From the NCBI GenBank assembly GCA_009602735.1, contig WELA01003621.1, positions 1 through 64,000 of the forward strand: 64,000 nt of DNA, in the 5' to 3' direction. This DNA is from Mesotaenium endlicherianum. Its lineage: Eukaryota; Streptophyta; Zygnematophyceae; Zygnematales; Mesotaeniaceae. Position 1 is the first letter of the stretch, and every line of letters begins with the position of its first letter. The notes under the pieces are model-generated. The model was given only the letters and a program-made list of their open reading frames with translations, searched no databases and was not told the origin of the DNA. Positions 17,778-26,770 of the stretch are shown here, piece after piece. The position numbers were made by a program, and so were the translations under genes.

Positions 17778-18998
17778 ATGTCCCCTACTGATACCAATCG
17801 TTCCTTCAAATCATTTTTCGCCAATATTCTTTACAACAGAAATTTTGCAACCGTACTCTGGTTCGGACTGGCCTTCATAGGCGTGGTGCTGGAATATGCC
17901 AAGAGTACGGGTAACAATTATCTGATTTTTAAAGGAGTCTTCGAACATACCATTCATCAGCAGAACCTCTACCTGGCCTATCCCGCCGAATACCAGGATT
18001 ACAATCATTATGGCCCGGTTTTCAGCCTGGTCATTGCTCCTTTTGCTTTGCTGCCGAATTGGCTGGGCGTGATATTATGGGTGATGTTGAACACAGCCAT
18101 CCTGTATGCAGCTATCCGTATGTTGCCCATTGCCGAAAAATGGAAAAATGCCATCCTCATTTTCTCTGCCCATGAAATGATGATCGCGGCAGAATGGATG
18201 CAGAGCAATGCCATGATCGGCGCTTTCATCATACTGGGATTCGTATTCATCACCCGCGGGAAAGAAGCCTGGGCGTTGTTTTTCATCATGCTGGCCACTT
18301 TTATCAAATTGTATGGGGTCGTGGGATTTGCGTTTTTCTTTTTCAGCAAGAACAAGATCAAATTCATCGGATGGGCCATTGTATGGTCGGTGGTATTCTT
18401 CCTCGCTCCTATGCTGATATCTACCCGTGCATTCATTACACAATCTTATGTGGATTGGTTTACCGAACTGCGTTTCAAAGACCTCAGGAATGCGCGTATG
18501 GACATTCGCAATGATTTCCAGGACATTTCGGTGATGGGTATGATCAGGCGTATCTTTCATTACCAGGCGCTCAGGAATTATTTCGTTACGGTTCCTGCTG
18601 TATTGTTGTTTGCATCCCAATACCTGCAGTTCAAATATTTCAACGATGTTCGTTATCGCTTATACCTGCTCTGCTCGGTGCTGATCACTACCGTAATATT
18701 TACCACCAGCGCAGAATCGCCCACTTATATCATTGCATTTCCTGCTGTCTGCATCTGGTTCGTTCTGCAATCTGCATCCAGGTGGGCCACTGCTTTTTTT
18801 ATTTTCGCTCTGCTGCTCACCAGTTTCTCTTATTCCGATATTTTCACTCCTTATGTACGGGAACATTTTGTAAGGCCATATTCGCTTAAGGCATTGCCCT
18901 GTTTCCTGCTATGGTTGGTCTTATTGATACAGATCTGGCGGAAACAATTCCTGCATATCAGCATGGACAAATTGAATTCACAGCCCGCTCATACATGA
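17778..18998 (+). CDS. GT87/DUF2029-like integral membrane glycosyltransferase
   Basis: The 406-residue product has about nine to ten hydrophobic segments and the early extracytoplasmic loop of DUF2029/GT87 polyprenyl-sugar-dependent mannosyltransferases (residues about 50-90, YPAEYQDYNHYGPVFSLVIAP). GT-C enzymes use a polyprenyl-phosphate sugar on the outer face of the inner membrane, which fits the GtrB/DPM1-like gene just before it. The ATG at 17778 is chosen over an in-frame start inside the previous gene. It ends in an ATGA overlap with the deacetylase gene. Confidence 0.8.
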   Translation: MSPTDTNRSFKSFFANILYNRNFATVLWFGLAFIGVVLEYAKSTGNNYLIFKGVFEHTIHQQNLYLAYPAEYQDYNHYGPVFSLVIAPFALLPNWLGVILWVMLNTAILYAAIRMLPIAEKWKNAILIFSAHEMMIAAEWMQSNAMIGAFIILGFVFITRGKEAWALFFIMLATFIKLYGVVGFAFFFFSKNKIKFIGWAIVWSVVFFLAPMLISTRAFITQSYVDWFTELRFKDLRNARMDIRNDFQDISVMGMIRRIFHYQALRNYFVTVPAVLLFASQYLQFKYFNDVRYRLYLLCSVLITTVIFTTSAESPTYIIAFPAVCIWFVLQSASRWATAFFIFALLLTSFSYSDIFTPYVREHFVRPYSLKALPCFLLWLVLLIQIWRKQFLHISMDKLNSQPAHT

Positions 18999-19768
18999 TG
19001 CAACACCCTTCCCGATACATATTATTGAGCTTCGATGTAGAAGAATTTGATATGCCGCTGGAATACGGAATTCCCATCGACCCGGCCACGCAAATGGAAA
19101 TGGGTAAAGCCGGTTTGGATGCCATCCTGCCAGTTTTGAATGAGGAAGAGATCACCGCCACGCTATTCACCACTGCAAATTTCGCCATGCATTATCCCGA
19201 TGCCATCCGTGCATTGGCCGCAAAGCATGAAATAGCTTCCCACAGTTTTTATCATTCCAATTTTTCCAATGAGCACCTGCTTGAATCAAAACAGCAACTG
19301 GAGCAGATCAGCGGCCAATCAGTAGTTGGTTTTCGCATGCCCAGAATGCGCGCAGTGGATATAGAGGAAGTAAAAAAAGCAGGTTATCGCTACGATTCTT
19401 CGATCAACCCAACCTGGATTCCTGGTCGATACAACCACCTCAACCTGCCACGTACCATTTATACAGACCAAGAGCTCACCCGCCTGCCAACATCGGTCTC
19501 ACCGCATTTGCGCATCCCGTTGTTCTGGCTGAGCTTTAAAAACTTCCCCTATCCTTTTTTCAAAACACTGGTAAAACAAACCCTCCGGAAAGATGGCTAT
19601 GTGTGCCTGTATTTTCATCCCTGGGAATTTGTCGATATCAGTCATTATGGACTGCCTGCTTATACCCGGAAACCTTGTGGTGCGCCCTTGCTCGAACGTT
19701 TATGGCAATTGATAAAAGATTTTCGTGAAGAAGGGGAATTCATTGCCATCAGGGATTACCTGCAATAA
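18995..19768 (+). CDS. Polysaccharide deacetylase family protein (NodB-like)
   Basis: The 257-residue protein has the NodB signature: the catalytic/metal Asp in LLSFDVEEFD near the N-terminus, the HEIASHSFYHSNF metal histidines, GFRMPRMR, and HPWEF near the C-terminus. No signal peptide is seen with the start at 18995, which forms an ATGA overlap with the GT87-like gene. Family members remove N- or O-acetyl groups from glycans. The operon position suggests the substrate is the lipid-linked sugar or glycan made by the two upstream transferases. Confidence 0.87.
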   Translation: MMQHPSRYILLSFDVEEFDMPLEYGIPIDPATQMEMGKAGLDAILPVLNEEEITATLFTTANFAMHYPDAIRALAAKHEIASHSFYHSNFSNEHLLESKQQLEQISGQSVVGFRMPRMRAVDIEEVKKAGYRYDSSINPTWIPGRYNHLNLPRTIYTDQELTRLPTSVSPHLRIPLFWLSFKNFPYPFFKTLVKQTLRKDGYVCLYFHPWEFVDISHYGLPAYTRKPCGAPLLERLWQLIKDFREEGEFIAIRDYLQ

Positions 19769-19792
19769 AAAAGCCCGGCGCATGGCCAGGCT
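19766..19792 (-). terminator. Intrinsic terminator of the PepSY-like gene
   Basis: On the minus strand AGCCTGGC and GCCGGGCT pair (one G-U) around a 5-base loop and are followed by TTTTTTATT. It lies 25 bases after the stop of the leftward gene. Confidence 0.75.
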
Positions 19793-19816
19793 GTAAACCA
19801 ACTAATCGAACCTCGT

Positions 19817-20254
19817 TTATTTCCTATTGCTAAATAAGCTAACCCTGCCAAACTCTGATACTTCCAGTATCCGCTTCAGGTTTCCGTTCTCGAGTGATAC
19901 ATAATAATTCGATTCGCCATTGAGATCCATTTTAACGGCCTCTTTTACCTGGTAATCGGGGTAATTCTTCTGGATCTTTTTAACAGCAGATGCGGGCAGT
20001 TTGTCGAAACTTACGTGGCGGCTCATACCGATCTGCTCTCCGTCGGATGAATAAAATGCTTCCATCTTTTCATTGTTCAATTCAAAGGCAAAAGAAATGA
20101 ATTGAGGATTGATGTGCCAGCTAACATTGGTTGCACCGGCGAATGTTGCTTCGAAAGCAGACTTAACACGATAATTCAGGTGTGTAATATCGGCAGCGAA
20201 TGCGCTGGTTCCGATTGATGCAGCAATCAATACTGCAAGGAATAATTTTTTCAT
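19817..20254 (-). CDS. Secreted PepSY-like (BLIP-fold) protein
   Basis: The 145-residue product has a signal peptide ending SAFAA at residues 17-21. The rest resembles the Bacteroidota PepSY-like/DUF2874 group: VKSAFEATFAGATNVSWHINPQF, a central SSDGEQIG turn, and a second copy of the same fold around KKIQKNYPDYQVKEAVKMDLNG. Such proteins are periplasmic or secreted and abundant in Chitinophagaceae; their targets are unknown. The leftward gene is isolated, with its own terminator and a possible -7 box TACTTTTG at 20310-20303 on its strand. Confidence 0.8.
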   Translation of the reverse strand: MKKLFLAVLIAASIGTSAFAADITHLNYRVKSAFEATFAGATNVSWHINPQFISFAFELNNEKMEAFYSSDGEQIGMSRHVSFDKLPASAVKKIQKNYPDYQVKEAVKMDLNGESNYYVSLENGNLKRILEVSEFGRVSLFSNRK

Positions 20255-20545
20255 GGTGGTAGTTTTTTTATATAATGATTTGCTTTTCTCTCAATGGCAA
20301 GTCAAAAGTATCCTGCATTTTTCCCTTTTTTTTTCAATTATGACCGGTAACCGGCTTTCTGCTTTCGATTGTTATGAGCGGTGTTAATGCCAATGTTAAG
20401 GATCGTTAACAATAACCTGTAATCCAATACTGCAAAGCATTACAGCCGATCCAGCCAATTACCTGGAAATGTCGGTTCGCTGGATCAAATTGTAAACAGT
20501 GTGTTAACAGATGGGATGAACGGAAAGAACTAACTTCATATTCCT
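20255..20545. other. 291-base non-coding region
   Basis: This divergent region holds a palindrome CCGGTAACCGG (20344-20354) and three GTTAA motifs at 20383, 20395 and 20405, then a further GTTAA at about 20512. I see no open frame, tRNA or riboswitch. It may be a regulatory region for the PepSY-like gene or acpH. Confidence 0.35.
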
Positions 20546-21142
20546 ATGAATTATCTCGCACATGCATACCTTTCTTTTCACCAGCCCGATATCCTGATTG
20601 GGAACATGATCAGTGATTTTGTAAAGGGTAAGCAGCAGTTCGATTATACTCCCGGCATCCAGCAAGGCATCCGCCTGCATAGGGCCATCGATGCTTTTAC
20701 CGATTCGCATTCAGCCACTTTAAAAGCCAAACAATATCTCAAGCCCGCAGCAGGGCGTTATGCCGGTGCTTTTATGGATATTGTATATGATCATTTTCTT
20801 GCATTGGATCCGGGAGAAATGCAGGAAAAAGACTGGAGTATGTTCGCGGGTGAAGTGTATGACCAGTTGTTCCTTTCCCGGCCGGTACTTCCCGAAAGTT
20901 TCGCCAGCATGCTTCCGTTTATGAGCCGCCAGAACTGGCTCTATAATTACCGGTTCGACTGGGGCATCAGCAGAAGTTTCAAGGGACTGGCATCAAGGGC
21001 CCGTTACCTGACGGCCGAGTCGGATGATGTTTTTGCATTATTTGAAACCCACTATCACAGCCTCGGAGAGGCTTATCAGCAATTCTTCCCCGATGTTAAA
21101 AACTTTGCTAAAGAAACCCTGGTTGCTCTCATGAAGCAATAG
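20546..21142 (+). CDS. acpH: ACP phosphodiesterase (DUF479)
   Basis: AcpH removes the 4'-phosphopantetheine arm from holo acyl carrier protein. The 198-residue all-helical protein begins MNYLAHAYLS, keeps GNMISDFVKGK and GIRLHRAIDAFTDSH (metal-binding His/Asp of the HD-like fold), and the YDHFLAL motif. The length is typical of the family. The gene stands alone upstream of a DUF2911 gene, 27 bases away, which has its own promoter-like sequence. Confidence 0.9.
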   Translation: MNYLAHAYLSFHQPDILIGNMISDFVKGKQQFDYTPGIQQGIRLHRAIDAFTDSHSATLKAKQYLKPAAGRYAGAFMDIVYDHFLALDPGEMQEKDWSMFAGEVYDQLFLSRPVLPESFASMLPFMSRQNWLYNYRFDWGISRSFKGLASRARYLTAESDDVFALFETHYHSLGEAYQQFFPDVKNFAKETLVALMKQ

Positions 21143-21155
21143 CCATTTATCTTTG
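21123..21155 (+). promoter_or_regulatory. Promoter of the DUF2911 gene
   Basis: TTG at 21123-21125, a 22-base spacer, then TATCTTTG at 21148-21155, 14 bases before the ATG. The -33 part lies inside the end of acpH. Confidence 0.55.
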
Positions 21156-21169
21156 CCAAAATTTTCTAC

Positions 21170-21778
21170 ATGAGATCGATTGTACTGGGCTGCCTGCTCA
21201 TCGTGTGTTCCTTTGCTTCCCAAGCACAACAGAAACCTACCGAACTGGACAAATCTCCTATGGATATGAGTTATTGGCCAGACAATTATCCTATCCTCAG
21301 GATGAGTGGTAAGGCCAAAGACCAGCCGGTAGCGCGACTGATCTATAGCCGCCCCCTGAAAAGCGGCCGCGACATCTTTGGCGGCATCATCAAATACAAT
21401 GAGTTATGGCGTTTGGGTGCCAATGAATCTACTGAGCTGGAACTGTTTAAGAATGTACGCATAGGGGGTAAATTGCTGCCCGCAGGAAGGTATACCATGT
21501 ATTGCATTCCCAGCGAAAACAAATGGACCATCATCATCAACCGCGACAATTATTGCTGGGGCAGCTTTACTTATGATAGCCGCAAAGATGTGCTGAGAAC
21601 CGATATTGAAGTGGGCCGCAACAACGAAGTCGTGGAAGCTTTCACCATGTATTTCGATGATGCCAGGAACGGCGCCAATCTCATTATTTTATGGGACAAT
21701 CTCAAAGCTGTAATGCCCATCACCCTCAATGGTGATAATCCGCAACCTTCCAAAAAGAACACACCAAAAAAGAACTAA
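21170..21778 (+). CDS. Secreted DUF2911 protein
   Basis: The 202-residue product has a signal peptide (1-20, ending SQAQQ) and a DUF2911 domain: ARLIYSRPLKSGRDIFGG, the YNELWRLGANESTELELF core, and LPAGRYTMYCIPSENKWTII. The fold is a beta sandwich; no enzyme activity is known for it. The tail is Lys/Pro rich. It is 9 bases from the next gene, a PLP enzyme, so the two may be co-transcribed. Confidence 0.88.
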   Translation: MRSIVLGCLLIVCSFASQAQQKPTELDKSPMDMSYWPDNYPILRMSGKAKDQPVARLIYSRPLKSGRDIFGGIIKYNELWRLGANESTELELFKNVRIGGKLLPAGRYTMYCIPSENKWTIIINRDNYCWGSFTYDSRKDVLRTDIEVGRNNEVVEAFTMYFDDARNGANLIILWDNLKAVMPITLNGDNPQPSKKNTPKKN

Positions 21779-21787
21779 TTTAGTTTT

Positions 21788-22927
21788 ATGAAACTTGCAA
21801 CCAAATACATACATGCAGGCACTGAGCCTGACCCCTCCACAGGTGCCATCATGACACCCATTTACCAGACTTCTACTTATGTACAGGAAGCCCCTGGCGT
21901 AAACAAAGGATATGAATATGCCCGTAGTCAAAACCCTACCCGTAAAGCGCTGGAAGATGCTTACGCACAGATCGAGAACGGGAAGTATGGACTGGCATTC
22001 AGCAGCGGTGTGGCTGCCACCGATGCTGTGATCAAACTGCTGGCACCCGGCGACGAAGTGATCGCTGCCAACGACATGTATGGAGGCACTTATCGCTTGT
22101 TCACCAAAGTATTTGCCAAATTCGGCATCCGCTTCACTTATGTTGATACTACGGATGCTGCCAATATCAGCAAAGCCATTTCACCCGCCACCAAACTCAT
22201 CTGGATTGAAACGCCCACCAATCCGCTGATGAACATTACAGATATTGCGGCTGTTGCGGCCATTGCTAAAAAAGCAAATGTGCTGCTTTGCGTAGACAAC
22301 ACGTTCGCATCGCCTTACTTACAGAATCCGTTAGACCTGGGTGCAGACATCGTTATGCATTCTGCCACCAAATACCTGGGCGGACACAGCGATGTGATAC
22401 AGGGCTGCCTGGTGATGAATGATGCCAACCTGAGAGAACAATTGTATTTCATACAGAAAAGCTGCGGCGCCGTTCCGGGTCCGCAAGACTGTTTCCTCGT
22501 ATTAAGAGGCATCAAAACCCTGCACGTACGCATGCAGCGTCATTGCGAGAACGGCGAGAAGATAGCGCATTTCTTACGCAATCACCCCAAAGTAGGCAAG
22601 GTATACTGGTGCGGTTTCACCGATCATCCGGGTTATGCTGTTGCCGGCAAACAAATGCGTGGCTTCGGTGGTATGATGAGTTTCGAATTGAAAGATGACA
22701 GCGCGGAAACAGCAAGAAAAGTATTGGCCGGCACCAAAGTATTTGCACTCGCCGAAAGCCTTGGAGGTGTTGAATCACTGATCAATCACCCCGCATCCAT
22801 GACCCACGCTTCTATTCCGCGGGAAGAACGTATTAAAAACGGTCTCAGCGACAGCCTTATCCGCCTGAGTGTGGGTATAGAAGATGTGGACGATCTCATA
22901 GCCGATCTCAACCAGGCCATCGGGTAA
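21788..22927 (+). CDS. Cystathionine gamma-synthase/gamma-lyase family PLP enzyme
   Basis: A 379-residue Cys/Met-metabolism PLP enzyme. The Schiff-base lysine is Lys195 in SATKYLGGHSD; the cofactor-binding YEYARSQNPTR (about 42-52) and SSGVAATDA are present. Gamma-synthase (methionine synthesis) and gamma-lyase (cysteine from cystathionine) cannot be separated from the primary sequence here. The C-terminal SLGGVESLINHPASMTHASIP is typical of both. No other sulfur amino acid gene lies nearby. Confidence 0.92.
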   Translation: MKLATKYIHAGTEPDPSTGAIMTPIYQTSTYVQEAPGVNKGYEYARSQNPTRKALEDAYAQIENGKYGLAFSSGVAATDAVIKLLAPGDEVIAANDMYGGTYRLFTKVFAKFGIRFTYVDTTDAANISKAISPATKLIWIETPTNPLMNITDIAAVAAIAKKANVLLCVDNTFASPYLQNPLDLGADIVMHSATKYLGGHSDVIQGCLVMNDANLREQLYFIQKSCGAVPGPQDCFLVLRGIKTLHVRMQRHCENGEKIAHFLRNHPKVGKVYWCGFTDHPGYAVAGKQMRGFGGMMSFELKDDSAETARKVLAGTKVFALAESLGGVESLINHPASMTHASIPREERIKNGLSDSLIRLSVGIEDVDDLIADLNQAIG

Positions 22928-22937
22928 ACTGCCGGTT

Positions 22938-23714
22938 ATGAAGCCTGCTTCATTAAAAGCTTTCTTTGATGAAAAAGCGGATCTGTACAACAGGCCCGCT
23001 TTCATCAAAGATGATCCCATCTGCGTTCCCCACGACTTTTCTAAAAAGCAGGATATAGAAATTGCCGGGTTCTTCGCTTCCATATTCGCCTGGGGTAACA
23101 GAACCACCATCATCGGCAAATCAAGGGAATTGATGCAGTTGATGGATCGCAGGCCACATGAATTTTGTCTTCATCATAGCGATGCTGAACTGAAAAAATT
23201 GCTGGGCTTTAAGCACCGGACTTTCAACAGCACCGACCTGCTTTATTTCATCGCATTTCTGCAATTCCATTACAGCCGTTACGATTCTCTGGAAGATGCT
23301 TTTTTGATGGGTCCTGATCAGGGAGCTTCTTCCACTGTAGAAAACAACCTGATCCACTTTCACGAATATTTTTTTTCGCTGGAGCATGTGCCTCTCCGTA
23401 CTAAAAAACACATTGCCACTCCTTATAAAGGCTCTACCTGTAAACGGCTCAATATGTTTTTGCGATGGATGGTTCGCAGTGATACCAAAGGCGTTGATTT
23501 TGGTCTCTGGAAAAAGATCAGGCCGGCGCAACTGGTTTGCCCTATCGATCTTCATGTGGCCCGGGTTGCCAAACGTTTCCATATCCTGGAAAGAAAACAA
23601 ATCGATTGGCAGGCGGCGATGGAATTGACTGCCTACCTGCATACATTGGACCCACAGGATCCTGTGAAATATGATTTCGCTTTATTCGGATTGGGTGTTA
23701 TTGAAAAGTATTAA
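22938..23714 (+). CDS. TIGR02757/DUF2400 family protein
   Basis: The 258-residue protein matches the uncharacterised DUF2400 family, common in Bacteroidota. Visible parts are FFASIFAWGNRTTIIGKSRELMQLMD, the KGSTCKRLNMFLRWMVRSD segment and the C-terminal DPQDPVKYDFALFGLGV, which resemble the helix-hairpin-helix organisation of base-excision glycosylases (PIDLHVARVAKRF). A DNA-binding or nuclease-like role is only a guess. It follows the PLP enzyme by 10 bases and is probably in its transcript. Confidence 0.88.
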   Translation: MKPASLKAFFDEKADLYNRPAFIKDDPICVPHDFSKKQDIEIAGFFASIFAWGNRTTIIGKSRELMQLMDRRPHEFCLHHSDAELKKLLGFKHRTFNSTDLLYFIAFLQFHYSRYDSLEDAFLMGPDQGASSTVENNLIHFHEYFFSLEHVPLRTKKHIATPYKGSTCKRLNMFLRWMVRSDTKGVDFGLWKKIRPAQLVCPIDLHVARVAKRFHILERKQIDWQAAMELTAYLHTLDPQDPVKYDFALFGLGVIEKY

Positions 23715-23769
23715 TCATAGGATAACTTGCAGCAAAAGCTGCAGCATCATATTTCTGCTAAATTGCAAC

Positions 23770-26472
23770 ATGAAAAAGTATTTACTGTCTCTTCTTCTCG
23801 TTTCTTCATTCCTGTTAACACAGGCACAAGTTGTAAACACTTTACAGGTACCGGGCCGGAATGCCTTTTGTACAATCGCCGAAAAAGGAGTGTCTGTACT
23901 GCCAAGCGGCAGGCAGGTAACACCGGCCGGCGAGCTGATCCGCATTACGCACGACCCTTTTGGCATGGCCTTATCTCCCGACGGGAAAAAAGCAGTAACA
24001 CTGCACAATGGCGTATTTACCATCATAGACCTGCGCTCCCTGGATGCTACCAGGGTACCCAGTTACGATAAAAAAATCGTCTCCCCTTTATCCAATGGTT
24101 CTTTCCTGGGCGTTGCTTTTGCCAACGACTCCAAAACCGTGTACCTCAGCGGAGGTGATAATGGCGCTGTGATCATATATGATATAGAAAAGTTGCAGCG
24201 TATCGACTCTCTTTCATTGAACGGAATGGTCAATGGGATTGATTTTGAAGACAGCTTTACTTCAGACCTGGTATTGAATGAACAGGATCATGAGCTCCTG
24301 GTGCTGGACAGGGCAAATTTTCGTCTTGTGCGATATGACCTGGCTGGTAAAAAGATCACCGCTTCCATTCCCGCCGGCCGTTTACCATTCGGGTTGGCAT
24401 TAACGCCAGGCAATAAAATGGCCATGGTAGCCAATGTGGGTATGTACGCCTATCCGTTGATCGAGGGGGTTGATAAAACGAATTACGAGCGTACGATGAT
24501 CCCCTGGCATCCGTATGCCGATAACAGCGCAGCATCCATCGAAGGCACAACGATCAATGGCGAGAAAATACCTGGTGTGGGAAGTCCTTCTGCACCTGAA
24601 GCCATGAGTGTTTATACCATTGATCTTGCCAGCAACCAGGTGATAGACCGGTTTAAAACCGGCCACCAGATTGGCCAGATGGTAGAAGGAGCTGAAGTAG
24701 TAGGTGGCGCCAGTCCCAACTCCATTGCTGTAGGCAGCCGCTATGCTTATGTAACCAATGCAACCAACGACAACATTTCCGTCATCGATTATGCGAATCA
24801 CAAGATCGTGGATCATATCCCCATCAAAGTAGATAACCGCATTGATCATTACCGTGGGTTGCTGCCCTTTGGCCTTACATTGAGTCGTGATGAAAAAACA
24901 TTGTATGTAGTGCTCCTTGGCTTTAATGCAGTAGCGGTGATCGATGTTGCCAGCGGTCAAACAAAAGGACTTATTCCAACCGGCTGGGGACCAACACGGG
25001 TGCTGTTATCGAAAGATGAACAGGAAATCTATGTGATCAGCTGCCGTGGCCTGGGGGCAGGTCCCAATGGCGGCAAGGGTTTTATTAAACCCGTACAGGG
25101 AACTTATATTGGTGATATACAACTGGCTACTTTCCAGAAAATACGCATGCCCGATACCAAGCAGTTGGCTGCATATAGCAAACAGGCCATCGACAATACC
25201 ATGCAAACCGTTGCTGTTACCGATGATGTTAAAAATCCTTTGCCTCCTTTGCCCGCACTCCGTGAGAGCCCGATAAAATACATCGTTTACATTACCAAAG
25301 AAAACAGGTCTTACGATGAAGTATTCGGACAACTGAAAAGCGGTAAAGGAGATACCACGCTGGCAAGATTTGGTGTAGATGTGAATGTGTATGGAAAGAA
25401 TGATACGCTGAAAGTGGCGAAGGCCAGGGTAATGCCCAATCATGCCAAAGCCGCCACTGAATTTGCTTTCAGCGACAATTATTATTGCGACAGCGATGCT
25501 TCTATCCACGGCCATCACTGGATGATGGGCGTAATACCCAATGAGTGGGTTGAAACCAATTCAAGTGTTAACAAAACAGCGAAGATTTTTTCAAAAGCGC
25601 CCGGGCGCCGGTTCCCAGGCTCTACCGGCAGTATGGATCCGGAAGATTATGCCGAGACGGGTGGTTTATGGGAAGCATTGGAACGGCATCATATTTCATT
25701 CTACAACTTTGGCGAAGCCAATGAAACAGCGCATGTAAGGGAAGAATGGTATGATACGCTTACCGGCGCCGCACATGGTGTGATGGTACCCATGCAAAAA
25801 GCACTGTGGAGCAGGACCAGTCATAATTACGCAGGTTTCAACACCAATATCCCCGATCAGTTCCGCATGGAGCAGTTCGAGAGTGAGTTCACCAAAAAAT
25901 GGCTGAAAGGAAAAGAAAAAATGCCGCAACTCATCACCATGCAGGTCCCCAACGATCATGGCGCCGGACCAAGACCGCAGGATGGTTATCCTTATGTGCA
26001 TTCATACATGGCAGATAACGACCTGGCAGTAGGACGTATCCTGCATTTCCTCTCACGCACGCCTTACTGGAAAAACATGTTGGTGATCATCACCGAAGAC
26101 GATCCCCAGGGAGGTGTTGATCATATCGATGCGCACCGCAGTGTGCTGATGATGGCCGGTCCTTATGTGAAAAGAGGTTACACTTCACATACGCATGCGA
26201 ACTTCGGATCGATCCTCAAAACCATCTACAATATCCTGGGTGTTTCTTATGTAAACCAGTACGATGCTACCGCTTCATTGCTCAGCGATTTCTTTACAAC
26301 AAAACCCAATTATACCCCTTATACTTTTGTGATGCCGGATAAAAGGATATTCGATCCACAGCAAGCCATGAACCGTTATCATAAAGACATCAACTGGCGA
26401 AAAATTGAACGTGGACCCGATATGGATGATGAAGACGAGATGCGCGTCAATCATTATAAGAAACAGCATTAA
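23770..26472 (+). CDS. YncE-like beta-propeller fused to a phosphoesterase
   Basis: The 900-residue secreted protein starts at 23770 with a signal peptide (1-20, ending LTQAQ). Residues about 30-480 form repeated blades of a YVTN/YncE-like propeller (for example VTNATNDNISVIDYANHK). Residues about 520-880 are a phosphoesterase domain of the phospholipase C/alkaline phosphatase superfamily: ITKENRSYDEVFGQL, the metal-binding DNYYCDSDASIHGHHW and ITEDDPQGGVDHIDAHR. It likely cleaves a phosphate ester outside the inner membrane, with the propeller acting as scaffold or recognition module. A hairpin TGCAGC-AAAA-GCTGCA (23728-23743) precedes it. Confidence 0.87.
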   Translation: MKKYLLSLLLVSSFLLTQAQVVNTLQVPGRNAFCTIAEKGVSVLPSGRQVTPAGELIRITHDPFGMALSPDGKKAVTLHNGVFTIIDLRSLDATRVPSYDKKIVSPLSNGSFLGVAFANDSKTVYLSGGDNGAVIIYDIEKLQRIDSLSLNGMVNGIDFEDSFTSDLVLNEQDHELLVLDRANFRLVRYDLAGKKITASIPAGRLPFGLALTPGNKMAMVANVGMYAYPLIEGVDKTNYERTMIPWHPYADNSAASIEGTTINGEKIPGVGSPSAPEAMSVYTIDLASNQVIDRFKTGHQIGQMVEGAEVVGGASPNSIAVGSRYAYVTNATNDNISVIDYANHKIVDHIPIKVDNRIDHYRGLLPFGLTLSRDEKTLYVVLLGFNAVAVIDVASGQTKGLIPTGWGPTRVLLSKDEQEIYVISCRGLGAGPNGGKGFIKPVQGTYIGDIQLATFQKIRMPDTKQLAAYSKQAIDNTMQTVAVTDDVKNPLPPLPALRESPIKYIVYITKENRSYDEVFGQLKSGKGDTTLARFGVDVNVYGKNDTLKVAKARVMPNHAKAATEFAFSDNYYCDSDASIHGHHWMMGVIPNEWVETNSSVNKTAKIFSKAPGRRFPGSTGSMDPEDYAETGGLWEALERHHISFYNFGEANETAHVREEWYDTLTGAAHGVMVPMQKALWSRTSHNYAGFNTNIPDQFRMEQFESEFTKKWLKGKEKMPQLITMQVPNDHGAGPRPQDGYPYVHSYMADNDLAVGRILHFLSRTPYWKNMLVIITEDDPQGGVDHIDAHRSVLMMAGPYVKRGYTSHTHANFGSILKTIYNILGVSYVNQYDATASLLSDFFTTKPNYTPYTFVMPDKRIFDPQQAMNRYHKDINWRKIERGPDMDDEDEMRVNHYKKQH

Positions 26473-26476
26473 TGTC

Positions 26477-26484
26477 TATCTTTG
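26477..26484 (+). promoter_or_regulatory. -7 box directly before a start codon
   Basis: TATCTTTG lies only 4 bases before the ATG at 26489. If it is a real -7 box, the transcript would start at or next to the start codon and be leaderless. Confidence 0.4.
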
Positions 26485-26488
26485 GGTT

Positions 26489-26770
26489 ATGTCCGCCACC
26501 TATGAAATACTGGAATGGGAACAGATGGATGTTGCAGCGCTGGCAGCCCGCATCAACCGATTGATCACTGATGATTTTTCCGGTTTGATCAACCTGCTCT
26601 ACCGCCTGGATATCAGTGAGGCAAAACTGAAAAAATTATTATCCGAACACCCGCAAGAAGATGCCGGCAAGATCATTGCTGAACTCATTGTTGAACGGCA
26701 GCAGCAGAAATTACAGGCCCGTCAGCAATTTCATCGTGAAGACAATATACCGGAAGATGAAAAATGGTGA
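26489..26770 (+). CDS. Hypothetical protein, 93 residues
   Basis: A short, mostly helical acidic protein with no signal peptide or membrane segment. The middle (RINRLITDDFSGLINLLYRLDISEAKLKKLL region, residues about 20-50) looks like a conserved helix pair and the C-terminus is Gln/Glu/Lys rich. I believe similar small proteins occur in other Bacteroidota, function unknown. Its last 40 bases overlap the end of the convergent GH9 gene. The start at 26489 is the first that leaves the preceding phosphoesterase gene. Confidence 0.65.
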   Translation: MSATYEILEWEQMDVAALAARINRLITDDFSGLINLLYRLDISEAKLKKLLSEHPQEDAGKIIAELIVERQQQKLQARQQFHREDNIPEDEKW

